Below are positions 31,058 through 39,391 of a stretch of 64,000 nucleotides of DNA, one piece after another (within the stretch, counting starts at the first letter, position 1; every line of letters starts with the position of its first letter). The notes under the pieces are model-generated. The model was not told the DNA's origin, ran no database searches, and saw only the letters and a program-made list of their open reading frames with translations. A program made the position numbers and the translations under genes. The stretch spans positions 4,836,501 through 4,900,500 of the forward strand of contig NZ_WUQX01000001.1 of the NCBI RefSeq assembly GCF_009830285.1, given 5' to 3'. The stretch is from Sporofaciens musculi. Lineage in GTDB: Bacteria > Bacillota > Clostridia > Lachnospirales > Lachnospiraceae.

Positions 31058-32467
31058 TCACACAATTTTATCCTGATTTTCCTGCTGCAGCATTACCGTC
31101 ACATGGAACACATCCCCTTTCACTTTTATGTTTACACCACCGAAATACCTCTCTGCAATATCCCGCACATTTTCAAGCCCTATCCCATGCTCCGTAATGA
31201 TTCCCGGCAGGATACTCTGTTTCGTTGTAGGCGGGAGCGGACTGCCTTTGCTTATAGGGACAGCGCCGTCAAAGCTATTTTCTACATACAGTATCAAAAA
31301 CTGCTTTTTCCGCTTTAATGAAAGGCGTACAAATCCTTTACCTGTTTCCAGTTTTTCGCAGGCTTCTATGGCATTATCCAAAAGGTTGTTCAATATGATC
31401 CCCATATCAAACACAGGAATTTCCCCGCCATACCGGAAATCTGCATCAAACCGGATTCCCGCCTTTTCCGCCCTGCGGCATTTGTCATTGATGATGACAT
31501 CTGTGACCGCATTTCCCGTCACATACCTATACTCCAGTTCCTGCATGGTCTCATCCATCCGCCGTACATAGTCCTCTATTTCTCCATACTCCCCGGCTCC
31601 TGCCAGTCCTTTGATATTTGCCATATGGTTCTTCATCTCGTGCCGCACCTTTCGGATGCTTCCATAGAAATTCTCCGCTTCCTCCAGACGCTTCTTCATT
31701 GCCTTGACCTGCTGTTCCTCTATAAAATGTTTCTGCCTCTCTGCAAGCAGGATGCGGTATCTCTGCCAGAAATAGATCAGGGCAGCCTCTCCCGCAAATA
31801 TGAGAACTGCGACCAGCGGCATTTTCCATAACAGATTCGGTTTCTCATCAAATAAAATGAAAAGCTCATCATCTATCTTTACAGTAAGCAGCCCTACAAT
31901 GATTTTTGTAATCATGCTCCCGACAAAATTCAGGATGGAAAGCAGGATAACATCCTGCCACGCCATTATAGTTACATCCTTCATAAGTCTGTACAAAATA
32001 AGCGTCATTGTCGCCAATAATACGGAATAAGAAAATGTCAGGCAGAACACCCCAACTGCCATGCATTGATTCACTTCCTGCAGGTAACTATCCTGCAGAA
32101 AATCAATACTTTTCATCATAACGCTCATCACTTTTTCATAAATACTGCTCGCCATCAAATAGCCAAGGCAATGGAGGTTATAAAAAGCGAGCATCACAAA
32201 TACTGCTTTTCCAATCTGCTTTTTATAACGTATTCCGCCATATCCCATAATGGCAAGAGCGGAAACACCATATCTTACCCAAGCGGTACACGGAAGGAAT
32301 CCTATCCCTATATTGGCAAGGATAAACAGCACTGCCGCAACGCCATCCCTTTTTGATTTTTTCTCCCTGAAAGCCGCCGTCCACAAAACAAGGAACATGA
32401 TGGCTTGTACGGCAATCTTCCATATATCCAAGATGCTATTCACTATTTCAAACGCTGGCTGGCTCAT
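31058..32467 (-). CDS. GHKL sensor histidine kinase (AgrC-like)
   Basis: A 469-residue protein with about six membrane segments in residues 15-235 and a cytoplasmic GHKL kinase. The dimerisation box is VRHEMKNHMANIKGL with the phosphorylatable His, the N box is NNLLDNAIEAC, and the G box is TEHGIGLENV. The layout matches AgrC/VirS-type receptors for peptide signals; no extracellular domain is visible. It overlaps the response regulator gene by 4 nt. It probably controls the array that follows. No autoinducer-peptide gene (AgrB/AgrD) is seen nearby. Confidence 0.9.
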   Translation of the reverse strand: MSQPAFEIVNSILDIWKIAVQAIMFLVLWTAAFREKKSKRDGVAAVLFILANIGIGFLPCTAWVRYGVSALAIMGYGGIRYKKQIGKAVFVMLAFYNLHCLGYLMASSIYEKVMSVMMKSIDFLQDSYLQEVNQCMAVGVFCLTFSYSVLLATMTLILYRLMKDVTIMAWQDVILLSILNFVGSMITKIIVGLLTVKIDDELFILFDEKPNLLWKMPLVAVLIFAGEAALIYFWQRYRILLAERQKHFIEEQQVKAMKKRLEEAENFYGSIRKVRHEMKNHMANIKGLAGAGEYGEIEDYVRRMDETMQELEYRYVTGNAVTDVIINDKCRRAEKAGIRFDADFRYGGEIPVFDMGIILNNLLDNAIEACEKLETGKGFVRLSLKRKKQFLILYVENSFDGAVPISKGSPLPPTTKQSILPGIITEHGIGLENVRDIAERYFGGVNIKVKGDVFHVTVMLQQENQDKIV

Positions 32468-33195
32468 AGGCTTTCCTCCGAAATGTAATCCATGTACGCC
32501 TGCACAAAGCCGTCATATTTATACCTTGAAAGCAGCAGCTTATCCCCGTTCGCCATCCTTACCTCCGTCTTATCGTAACCCTCCACATGGAAAAGGTTGA
32601 TAAGGTATCCCCGGTGGATGCGGTAGAACTGCCCCGCCAGCTCCTCCTCCAAATCCCCGATCTTCGCATAGTATTCGATATTCCCGTCTTTCAGGTACAG
32701 GATGATATTGTGGTTCCGGCTTTCCATGTAATAAATGTCATTCAGCGGTATCGCCTTTCCCTCGCCGCCATACTGGATCACAAGTTTTTTCTTCCGCTGC
32801 TCCGCCTCCGATACGATCTGCCCCGCCGCCCGTCCGAACACCTCTGCGAATTTCTGTTCGTCCACGGGCTTTACCAGATACTGGAACGCCCCTACGTCAA
32901 ATGCGTCATACACATATTTTTCATACCCTGTTACAAAAATGATGATGGGCTGTTTCTGCGCCTCCATGCCCCGGATATGCCTTGCCAGTCCCATGCCGTC
33001 CAGACCTGCGCCGGAGCCGCCCATCTCTATGTCCAGAAATAAAAGGTCATGCTCCTTACCGTCCGAAAGGTACGCATCGGCAGAGGCATATTCTGTGATG
33101 CTGCATTCCCCGCCCTGCTTTTTGATGAGCGAAACGAGGTAAGACCTTATATTTTTTTCATCATCACACACCGCAATTTTTATCGTTTCTGCCAC
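32464..33195 (-). CDS. LytTR response regulator (AgrA-like)
   Basis: A 243-residue protein starting with GTG at 33195; GAGG lies 7 nt upstream. The receiver domain has the acidic pair CDDEK, the phosphorylatable Asp in LLFLDIEM, and the VTGYEKY and LVKPVD signatures. The C-terminal half (VIQYGGEGKAIPLNDIYYMES...FYRIHRGYLINL) is a LytTR DNA-binding domain. The gene is first in the array with the kinase next. It should bind direct repeats upstream of its targets; the leader region at 33196-33300 is the first place to look. Confidence 0.92.
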   Translation of the reverse strand: MAETIKIAVCDDEKNIRSYLVSLIKKQGGECSITEYASADAYLSDGKEHDLLFLDIEMGGSGAGLDGMGLARHIRGMEAQKQPIIIFVTGYEKYVYDAFDVGAFQYLVKPVDEQKFAEVFGRAAGQIVSEAEQRKKKLVIQYGGEGKAIPLNDIYYMESRNHNIILYLKDGNIEYYAKIGDLEEELAGQFYRIHRGYLINLFHVEGYDKTEVRMANGDKLLLSRYKYDGFVQAYMDYISEESL

Positions 33196-33536
33196 CTCCA
33201 GTCCTCAACTAACTTATCGGAAAAATAAGGGCGATTTCTAACGCCTACTTCGTGAATGGTTAATCTGGCTACGTGAATCGCAGATTTTTTATTTTTAAAC
33301 GCCCAAATCAGCCCTAAAGTTTTTCGCCATTCGTCCGATATAGGGGAAACGCAAACCGCCGTGTAAGCATATTACCTCTGATTTCCCCGCTTTCCAACTT
33401 ATTATTTTCTGAACCGCTATAAAAATATCTGTGAAATTTGAAATGTAAAGAAATGAATTGTGAAATCCTAAGACATGAGAAAAAGGACTGCTGAAACAGG
33501 CCTTTTCCTCCCGCTACCATTTTTCAATTTTTCTAT
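33196..33536. other. Gap upstream of the LytTR operon
   Basis: This AT-rich stretch contains no gene I can support. It should hold the promoter of the LytTR operon. Near-repeats of ACTTCGTGAATGG and CTACGTGAATCG at 33247-33285 may be regulator sites, but the evidence is weak. Confidence 0.4.
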
Positions 33537-33767
33537 ATACTATCACGCAAAACCCCATATTATCACGGAAACTCATATACAAACACGAAAACTCCATGCA
33601 GTTTCCGTGTTTGTATCATATCCCCCGTTTATCGACAGCATTTTCTGCCAACCTAATACCCTTTTCCGCAAAAACCGCCAATATCCTACTCCTTTTTACC
33701 TTTCCGTTTTATACTATCACGGAAACCCCCGACTTTTGCGTGAAAGTATACTTTTGCCTGATAGTAC
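33537..33767. repeat. Iteron-like array
   Basis: Six copies of a motif near ATACTATCACGGAAACCCC occur: direct at 33537, 33557, 33577 (20-bp spacing) and 33711, inverted at 33733-33749 and 33751-33767. The third copy forms an inverted repeat with 33601-33616. Such arrays bind replication initiators in plasmids and some integrative elements. No initiator gene is next to it. Confidence 0.65.
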
Positions 33768-34427
33768 GATTTTTGCCCTTATCGCCATCCTATCAGCGGC
33801 ATCCAGACACAAAAAAAGTTGGGGCCCACCACCCACCGTGATGAACCCCACCAAGCCTTAAAAGCCTTGATTTTAAGCCATTCTTCCATACTTTCGCCTA
33901 CAAGTACCCAAATTCCTATGGCATCAATTGGAAATAGCCGCCTGGGCGGCTGTTAGATATTTTTTATCGCTTCCTGCACAAGACTCTGCCCCATTTAAAC
34001 CTTTTAACGATTGCCTGCTATCGTTAAAAGGAGGTGCAAAATCGGAGGGCGAAACAGCTTCCGAAACGGAAAAAAGGCTCAAAAACCGAAAAAACAAAAT
34101 GGCGGAATCCGTGAAAAGGCTTATTTTCAGGCATTTCAGCAATTTTGCATTGTATCAATTTCGGTGTTGCGATGTTCCTTTGTCTCTATGGATATTTTCC
34201 TGATTTTATGCTAATTACAATCGAAAATTATCATGGCAAATGGCAATCTTAAAGTTTTTATATTTCACATTCAATATAACTGTAATTTATCTCTTACCTA
34301 CCATTTTTTACAAAAATTCGCATCTTTTATTATAAATTTTCTAATAATAAGTTTTCTATCAATTCAACATCATTATTAGAATTCTGCCTTCACTACTTAT
34401 ACTGTCGTTTCTCTTATCATAATTAAA
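33768..34427. other. AT-rich gap with a TAACGAT dyad
   Basis: I see no convincing gene. It holds the perfect dyad TTTTAACGAT/ATCGTTAAAA (10-bp arms, 34001-34028) and a GC-rich palindrome (CCGCCTGGGCGG) at about 33940-33950. The drop in GC content after 34.2 kb marks the start of the AT-rich island that carries the large GTPase. Confidence 0.45.
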
Positions 34428-34460
34428 AGGTCTCCTATGATTTTTTATCATAGAAGACCT
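34428..34460 (-). terminator. Terminator downstream of the GTPase gene
   Basis: Arms of 13 bp with one mismatch (AGGTCTTCTATGA on the minus strand) flank an A-rich loop and are followed by TTTTAATT. It lies about 110 bp after the stop of the GTPase gene and closes that transcription unit. Confidence 0.65.
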
Positions 34461-34569
34461 GATAAAATTTTATTGAACGAAAACTTTTCACAGCCTCTTT
34501 GTTTCTTAATCAAATGCAATTTGCCCGATGTAACTAATACTCTTTTTAACTTCGAACACATTCAATCTC

Positions 34570-36741
34570 TTAAATAATTACAAACATCTTATTTACCAAT
34601 TCTGTCATTGCTGATGACATTTCAGCCGCTAATACATCTGCAAAATTCGGTGAACCATACTGCTTCTTGAAATTTTCCTGCATAAGCCTAATTGTTTCAT
34701 CATATGTAATAAATGGCTTGTTGTAGATAGCATCTGTCATTTTTTTAATTGCATCATTACCGTAAGATAAATTAAATGCGACCCTATCTATAACCATATA
34801 AAATTTATCTGATGAACCAAAGTAGTGTCTAAAAATCAAATGCAATTTCTGTATCTTCTTTACTTTTAATGGCAAATCATCAAAAATAGCCGGATTAATA
34901 TCTGCAAAAGCGAATTGTGTTATTTGTTCATTTTCATCTAATTCAGCAATTACTTTGTCAAGTTCTACATCATCCATATTATCAGCCAAAGTCTTAATCA
35001 CTTCTGACTGATACAAAGTAAGGAAATCTGGAATCTTATTTTCAAGAACTTTTTTTAACATTCCTTTCATATTGATACTAAAATTTCCGTACACATAAGC
35101 ATTTGTAGTATAACCTAACCCTATTTGAAGATTTTCATAATAACGAACCACACTTCTTCCATGAATTCTTCTTGTATCAGTAATTTGATACCCATTCACG
35201 ACAGCCTTATCTTTTGTCAACACTTCCTGAATCTGATTGAATTCCTTCGAAAGTACAATTGGGTCAATCTTAATTTCAACTGCTGGCAGTCCCGTATCTT
35301 TAACTGTAACATAAAGTGGCGATGTAACTCCTTTCGGAAGTATTCTCATCTGTGTTTCCTTTAATATCTCATTGATTTTTCTATACAATCCGTTCCTTGT
35401 AAACTTTTCAATTAATGGAGAAGTGACTTCTTTTAATGCACACTGTATCGGATCAATCTTTTCTTCCAAATACCTAATGGATAACCATGTAGCACTACTT
35501 TCCATGAGATGTGACAAATAACCTTCTATTGAATTTTCCATTATATCTATAGCGGCTTCAATATGTTCCGTATAATCTGCCTGCGTAAGTTCCACTGTCT
35601 TTCTATCGGCTTTATTGATTATATTGCTCAAAACTCTATCAGCCTTTGTAAATATCACATGAACAGGAACATCTAGTCTTTGTGCTTTTCCAATTTTTGA
35701 ATTAATTGCCTCACAGCAGTTTTCAATGACATCGTCCCTTTCTTCTAAATTCATCAAAAGAAGAATACTATCCGGGCTGCAATTAAGTGCAATATCCAAC
35801 GCATCCTTTACAGAATTATTATCCATATTTATTTGATTTAATCCCATCGTATCCCTTAAACAAAAGCGGAGCGGAATCTTATCATAAAACATATCAATTA
35901 ATTCGTCTCGTGGTCTGCAAGCCATCGTCATTTCTTCTACAATCAAACTGTATGGTTCATATGGATCAAATAATGACTGTAGAATCATGCCTCCGTAAGG
36001 TAAAATATCGTCTTCTACTACACTAAATTCGTTAATGGACTCTACTCCACTATTTGCACCCAAACAAATGTTAAGACGTTGCGTAATCTTTTCCCCAATT
36101 GAATTCAACCAATTTTGATATTCCTCTCTTATTGGCTCTGGGAGTTCATTCCACATATCTTCCATAATAATACATCTGATTTCATCTATTGAAACCTTTC
36201 TCTTGTCTGGCTCTTTCTTCTTTTTCTTTACTCTGTTGTAGAAAGACTCCTCTGCATCTTCAATAATGGTAAACGCTTTATTAACAATATTTTTAAAATC
36301 CTCTATAGATATTTCATTTACTATTTTACCAAGATGGTACTCTGCATCCGCTGGTTCTAGTATACCAAGCATAACCTCGCTGTCAATTGACGATATTGTT
36401 TCCTCTGCTTCATAGCCACACAAAGCAAATTGCTTTGCTAATATTTCTACTACCTTGATATGTATTTGTTTTGGCGAGAAAACCTTTGTCCTAATCTGAA
36501 TTGAAAAGAACTCTCCCTTTTCAATTCTCTCATCAAATAAAAAATTGCAAGGAATAATTGTCGTTTGACATTTATCTCCAACCCCCACAAGGATAAATTT
36601 AATGATTTGATGATTTACCAAAGCGTAAATCAAAGTGCTCTTTCCAGAAGATGTTGGTCCTATAACAACTATCGACTGTGCTGTTTTAATTCGCTTATGT
36701 GCTTCTCTTGGCATAAGTCTTGCAATTTCCTGTTTTTTCAT
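34570..36741 (-). CDS. Large dynamin-like GTPase
   Basis: A 723-residue protein. The P-loop is GPTSSGKST at residues 28-36, G3 is DTMG at 297-300 and G4 is TKAD at 365-368, so a full G domain is present with a large helical insert between P-loop and G3 (residues about 90-290). The C-terminal 350 residues are helical without a clear membrane segment. This size and order fit dynamin-like or YjdA-type GTPases, several of which act in phage defence, but no exact family is recognised. The gene is far AT-richer than the surroundings and lies behind an attenuator. ATG has AAGGAGG 8 nt upstream, inside a hairpin. Confidence 0.7.
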   Translation of the reverse strand: MKKQEIARLMPREAHKRIKTAQSIVVIGPTSSGKSTLIYALVNHQIIKFILVGVGDKCQTTIIPCNFLFDERIEKGEFFSIQIRTKVFSPKQIHIKVVEILAKQFALCGYEAEETISSIDSEVMLGILEPADAEYHLGKIVNEISIEDFKNIVNKAFTIIEDAEESFYNRVKKKKKEPDKRKVSIDEIRCIIMEDMWNELPEPIREEYQNWLNSIGEKITQRLNICLGANSGVESINEFSVVEDDILPYGGMILQSLFDPYEPYSLIVEEMTMACRPRDELIDMFYDKIPLRFCLRDTMGLNQINMDNNSVKDALDIALNCSPDSILLLMNLEERDDVIENCCEAINSKIGKAQRLDVPVHVIFTKADRVLSNIINKADRKTVELTQADYTEHIEAAIDIMENSIEGYLSHLMESSATWLSIRYLEEKIDPIQCALKEVTSPLIEKFTRNGLYRKINEILKETQMRILPKGVTSPLYVTVKDTGLPAVEIKIDPIVLSKEFNQIQEVLTKDKAVVNGYQITDTRRIHGRSVVRYYENLQIGLGYTTNAYVYGNFSINMKGMLKKVLENKIPDFLTLYQSEVIKTLADNMDDVELDKVIAELDENEQITQFAFADINPAIFDDLPLKVKKIQKLHLIFRHYFGSSDKFYMVIDRVAFNLSYGNDAIKKMTDAIYNKPFITYDETIRLMQENFKKQYGSPNFADVLAAEMSSAMTELVNKMFVII

Positions 36742-36747
36742 CTAAAA

Positions 36748-36788
36748 AACCTCCTTGATATAGTCAGATATGACTATACAAGGAGGTT
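36748..36788 (-). promoter_or_regulatory. Hairpin that sequesters the GTPase Shine-Dalgarno
   Basis: Arms 36748-36766 and 36771-36788 pair over 18 bp with one bulged A. The 3' arm contains the AAGGAGG SD of the GTPase gene and is followed by TTTTTTAG and the ATG. So the hairpin is both a possible terminator and a block to translation initiation. A second hairpin (CCATGCA/TGCATGG, about 36803-36823) followed by a T-rich run lies just upstream. Confidence 0.8.
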
Positions 36789-36933
36789 AATAAAATAAAA
36801 GCCATGCAAAAGTATGCATGGACAAAATTCTATAATCTCTCGCCGCATACTTGAAAAAGGTATGATGACCATCTTCATGTACTCGTAATGACTTCGACTC
36901 AGCGTTTTCGTAGTTCGCATCTTGTTTCGTCAT
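36787..36933 (-). CDS. 48-codon leader peptide of the GTPase gene
   Basis: The ORF begins MTKQDANYENAESK 14 nt after the -10 element and ends in MHTFAWLLFY at the very edge of the SD-sequestering hairpin. Its end overlaps the first attenuator hairpin. This is the layout of ribosome-sensing leaders; I recall a similar leader upstream of tet(M) in Tn916, but could not check. If ribosomes stall in it, the hairpin arrangement would change and the GTPase would be made. It lacks an obvious SD. Confidence 0.55.
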   Translation of the reverse strand: MTKQDANYENAESKSLRVHEDGHHTFFKYAARDYRILSMHTFAWLLFY

Positions 36934-36946
36934 ATCTGTTAAAATT

Positions 36947-36976
36947 ATTATATAACAATAGGAGAGGTCTTGTCAA
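36947..36976 (-). promoter_or_regulatory. Consensus sigma-70 promoter of the leader
   Basis: On the minus strand TTGACA (36971-36976) and TATAAT (36947-36952) are separated by 18 nt, a perfect match to both hexamers. Transcription would begin at about 36940, just before the leader ORF. Such a strong promoter with a downstream attenuator fits conditional expression of a potentially toxic product. Confidence 0.8.
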
Positions 36977-37677
36977 TCCCATATCGTTATATTTTTACAT
37001 ATTTAAAAACATCAACACCCAACAATCCATGTATTTTTAGGTAGGTGCTGGAACAACTAAAAAATAATAAAATTTCTCATTTGTAATACCCTACTTTTAC
37101 CTTACTCCTGCCGTGACATACAAGCAAAATTCCTATCGTTAAAATTTGCACCCAAACTCAACTTGGGTGCATTGTATCAAATTGTGGTACGCAAGCCAAT
37201 AAGAGAATTCGCCAAGAAACATCTGCACTTATTTTCTTGTACCTTATAACGATAACAACCATAATTTAACGATTCCCTACTACTTTTTAACGATTATCCA
37301 CATTCCCAGTTTTTCATTTCCTCATTCGTAGTTTTATCGTAGTCCAAGTATTATTTGCCTGCCACGGTATTCCAAAGTTTGCCCCGAAGTGCCGAATTAT
37401 GCGGTTTTTACCATACTCTTGCCGTGGCACACGAAAAGTATTTTAATCATAATAAAAATCCCTCCTAAATTGCGATGATTTGCTTATGTTTGGCACGTTT
37501 TGCGAGGTTTATTTTTTCAAAGAATATTGTTAAAAAAATCACAGAATGAGCAAAACGGGGCAAAATGTTGCAAGTTGAAGCCGTGAAACGTAGTAAAATC
37601 GTAGTAAGAATTGAGGGTTCTTACTACTTTGGTATTTTAGCATGAATTCTGTTGTTTGTAATATATACCTTTAAACA
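36977..37677. other. AT-rich gap with repeats between GTPase and HEPN-like genes
   Basis: No gene is visible in these 700 bp. It contains four more TAACGAT-type words (37133, 37247, 37265, 37295), a pair of imperfect direct repeats of about 37 bp (37092-37128 and 37406-37444, core TGCCGTGRCAYAC), and a perfect 10-bp hairpin at 37601-37627 (GTAGTAAGAA/TTCTTACTAC) just past the stop of the HEPN-like gene, which may end its transcript. Confidence 0.55.
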
Positions 37678-38187
37678 CTAATCCTCTATTTCTTCCTCAT
37701 TAATTGGTTTCTGCAATATTGCATACTCACAAACGATATCTACAAATTCATAGAAAAAACCTGAATATCCCAATTGCTCTTTCCCAAAAGAATATCGGAA
37801 ATCTTCAAACAAATTTGAAATATTAGTAAGGTTAAATTTCAACGTTTCTTCATTTTGGTGTGCTTGCTTATAGATTATTTCCGTCAAAGCATTCTTGTGG
37901 CAATCAGGCAGTTGCTCAAAAAGGCGTCGAAGATTATGAATACATTCATATGATCCTATTTCCTTAAATATCAGAAACTTAAGAGCTAATTCTGCTGCTA
38001 ATGCCCCATTCACAACAAGAGGCGATCTGAGTGATGGTATACCTTCGTGTTGTTTTGCATAATCATCAATTCTCTCTTGATTTTTTTCCATACTTTCACA
38101 AAATATAGGAAATTTCTCAAATTCTTCCAATCGCTTAAATAAATAATAAAAACTTTCACATTCAAGCACCATTATTTTGATTGTCAA
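37678..38187 (-). CDS. HEPN-like protein
   Basis: A 169-residue helical protein starting MTIKIMVLECESFYYLFKRL. The pattern RSPLVVNGALAAELALKFLI...HNLRRLFEQLP...LFEDFRYSFGKEQLG follows the usual HEPN layout: a second helix with (A)xELALK, an H-L turn, and a late FxxFRYxxE helix. HEPN proteins are often RNases or their scaffolds in toxin-antitoxin and abortive infection systems. The classical RxxxxH motif is not clear, so activity is uncertain. It shares the AT-rich island with the dynamin-like GTPase. Confidence 0.55.
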   Translation of the reverse strand: MTIKIMVLECESFYYLFKRLEEFEKFPIFCESMEKNQERIDDYAKQHEGIPSLRSPLVVNGALAAELALKFLIFKEIGSYECIHNLRRLFEQLPDCHKNALTEIIYKQAHQNEETLKFNLTNISNLFEDFRYSFGKEQLGYSGFFYEFVDIVCEYAILQKPINEEEIED

Positions 38188-38340
38188 TGAGTTATCACTA
38201 TTTCTACACTGCTCAAGATGTTCACAGGCAGCACATTTAGGCTTTACTAAAATTCATGAATAATACTCCATATTAATATTCTTTGATACACATTTCTCTC
38301 ATATAAAATTTACTGCTCTGATATTTTACCATAAATCCAC

Positions 38341-39076
38341 CTATTTTGGTATAGCAAGTATAAATAAAAAGAAGCCCTGCCAAAGCAGGGTGCACAATCT
38401 CCCTGTATGGAAAAGGATATAGACCACTTCATAATATTTGCAGTAGACATTGTCATCATGGACAAACTTGAGGAATTTCCTCATCTGCTCCCTGGTGACT
38501 GCCTCCCTTGTCACACTATCATTCGCTATCACCGTTGCCAGTTCAAAGCCGAAAGGGCTCTTATGCAGCACGTCATCGTCCACCGCCATCTGGAATGCCG
38601 GCCGGAGGACTCCCCTGACCGTTTTGATGGTGCTGTAACCTTTTCCGTCCTGCTGCAGCTTTATTAAAAACAGCTTTGCATCTGATGTCTTAATCTGAGA
38701 AATCTTTTTCTCGCTGAAAGTTTCCTTTTTCAAAAGGTTCTGCACGAAATTGTAATTGGCGAGCGTTCGGCTTTACCCCTGTCTTGGTGCATAAATAGCG
38801 CTCCACCAGTTCCCCGACGGTTATATTCTTCCCCATCGGGTCTGAAAGCGTGTCAAGATCATAGCCGATCTGCTTTTCCAGTTCCCGTAACGAAAGACAT
38901 GTCTTTTTCCCCACTGGCAGCTTATCCGTCGGTTCCAGCCTCCAACTGTAAACAAAATGCGGTTTGTCGTTTATATGGTACTTAAACTGGTATTTTCCGT
39001 CTGCCCGGATGGATTCTCCCCGGCGCAGGACACGGTGCTTGGAATCACGGCGTGTCTTTGTTCTTCCTGCTGGCAT
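38341..39076 (-). pseudogene. int: Tn916-type tyrosine integrase, frameshifted and truncated
   Basis: The N-terminal part (MPAGRTKTRRDSKHRVLRRG, then DGKYQFKYHINDKPHFVYSW) is the arm-type DNA-binding domain of Tn916-family integrases. Near 38760 about two nucleotides are missing, so the frame changes after TGVKPNAR. The second frame continues with the core-binding domain (QNLLKKETFSEKKISQIKTS, then STIKTVRGVLRPAFQMAVDD) and ends at the start of the catalytic domain, EVVYILFHTG, where homology stops. The catalytic Arg-His-Tyr region is gone, so the element can no longer move by its own integrase. Intact relatives have about 400 residues. Confidence 0.9.
38362..38390 (-). terminator. Terminator after the integrase remnant
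   Basis: CCCTGC and GCAGGG form a 6-bp stem around TTTG; on the minus strand CTTCTTTTTATTT follows. It lies at the breakpoint of the truncated integrase gene. Confidence 0.55.
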
Positions 39077-39272
39077 TCTTAAGTCCCTCCTTTATTTTCG
39101 GATTCGCCTCCAGATATTTTTCAAACTCTCCTCTGATGACCAGCCTTCGGCTGCCGTAAAGAGCTATAAACCCAAGCTGTTTTTCTTCCTTTATCAATCG
39201 GTAAAACTTTCTCCTGTTGAGATTGAACAGTTCGATTGCCTCCTCTGGATTTAAAAAAATCCTTTTCCGCAA
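39045..39272 (-). CDS. xis: Excisionase, Tn916 Xis-like
   Basis: A 75-residue protein starting MRKRIFLNPEEAIELFNLNR. The winged-helix layout of DNA-binding excisionases is complete: a first helix with EEAIELFNLNRRKFYRLI and a wing with GSRRLVIRGEFEKYLEANP. It overlaps the integrase remnant by 32 nt as in Tn916-like elements. It bends DNA at the element ends to direct excision. Intact, although the partner integrase is broken. Confidence 0.88.
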   Translation of the reverse strand: MRKRIFLNPEEAIELFNLNRRKFYRLIKEEKQLGFIALYGSRRLVIRGEFEKYLEANPKIKEGLKNASRKNKDTP

Positions 39273-39327
39273 GTACTGGTTTTCTCATTTTCCTGTTCCC
39301 TCCTGTCCTAAAATCTGCGACCTTTCC

Positions 39328-39365
39328 AGGTCATGACATATATCACTCTAAAGCCCCGGAAAGTC
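39328..39365 (-). promoter_or_regulatory. Promoter-like element before xis
   Basis: On the minus strand TTGACTTTCCGGGGC is followed by TTTAGAGTGATATATGTC. The TTTAGAG[CT]GA[AT]TATGT core and the -35-like TTG match the three prophage repeats at 645, 3105 and 4305 in order and spacing. Confidence 0.4.
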
Positions 39366-39391
39366 AACTACTTGTGGCAAATAAAAAGGTT

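Noticed and set aside
33537..33767. CRISPR array
   Set aside because: Repeats of about 18 bp are contiguous without spacers and partly inverted, which fits iterons.
33928..34203. Plus-strand ORF of 91 codons at the edge of the AT-rich island
   Set aside because: Contains the TAACGAT dyad, has no convincing SD and no recognisable domain; kept only as a gap description.
34146..37180. 13-bp direct repeat as attachment site of the GTPase island
   Set aside because: A 13-bp match is expected many times by chance in 64 kb and there is no integrase of its own; reported only as part of the TAACGAT observation.
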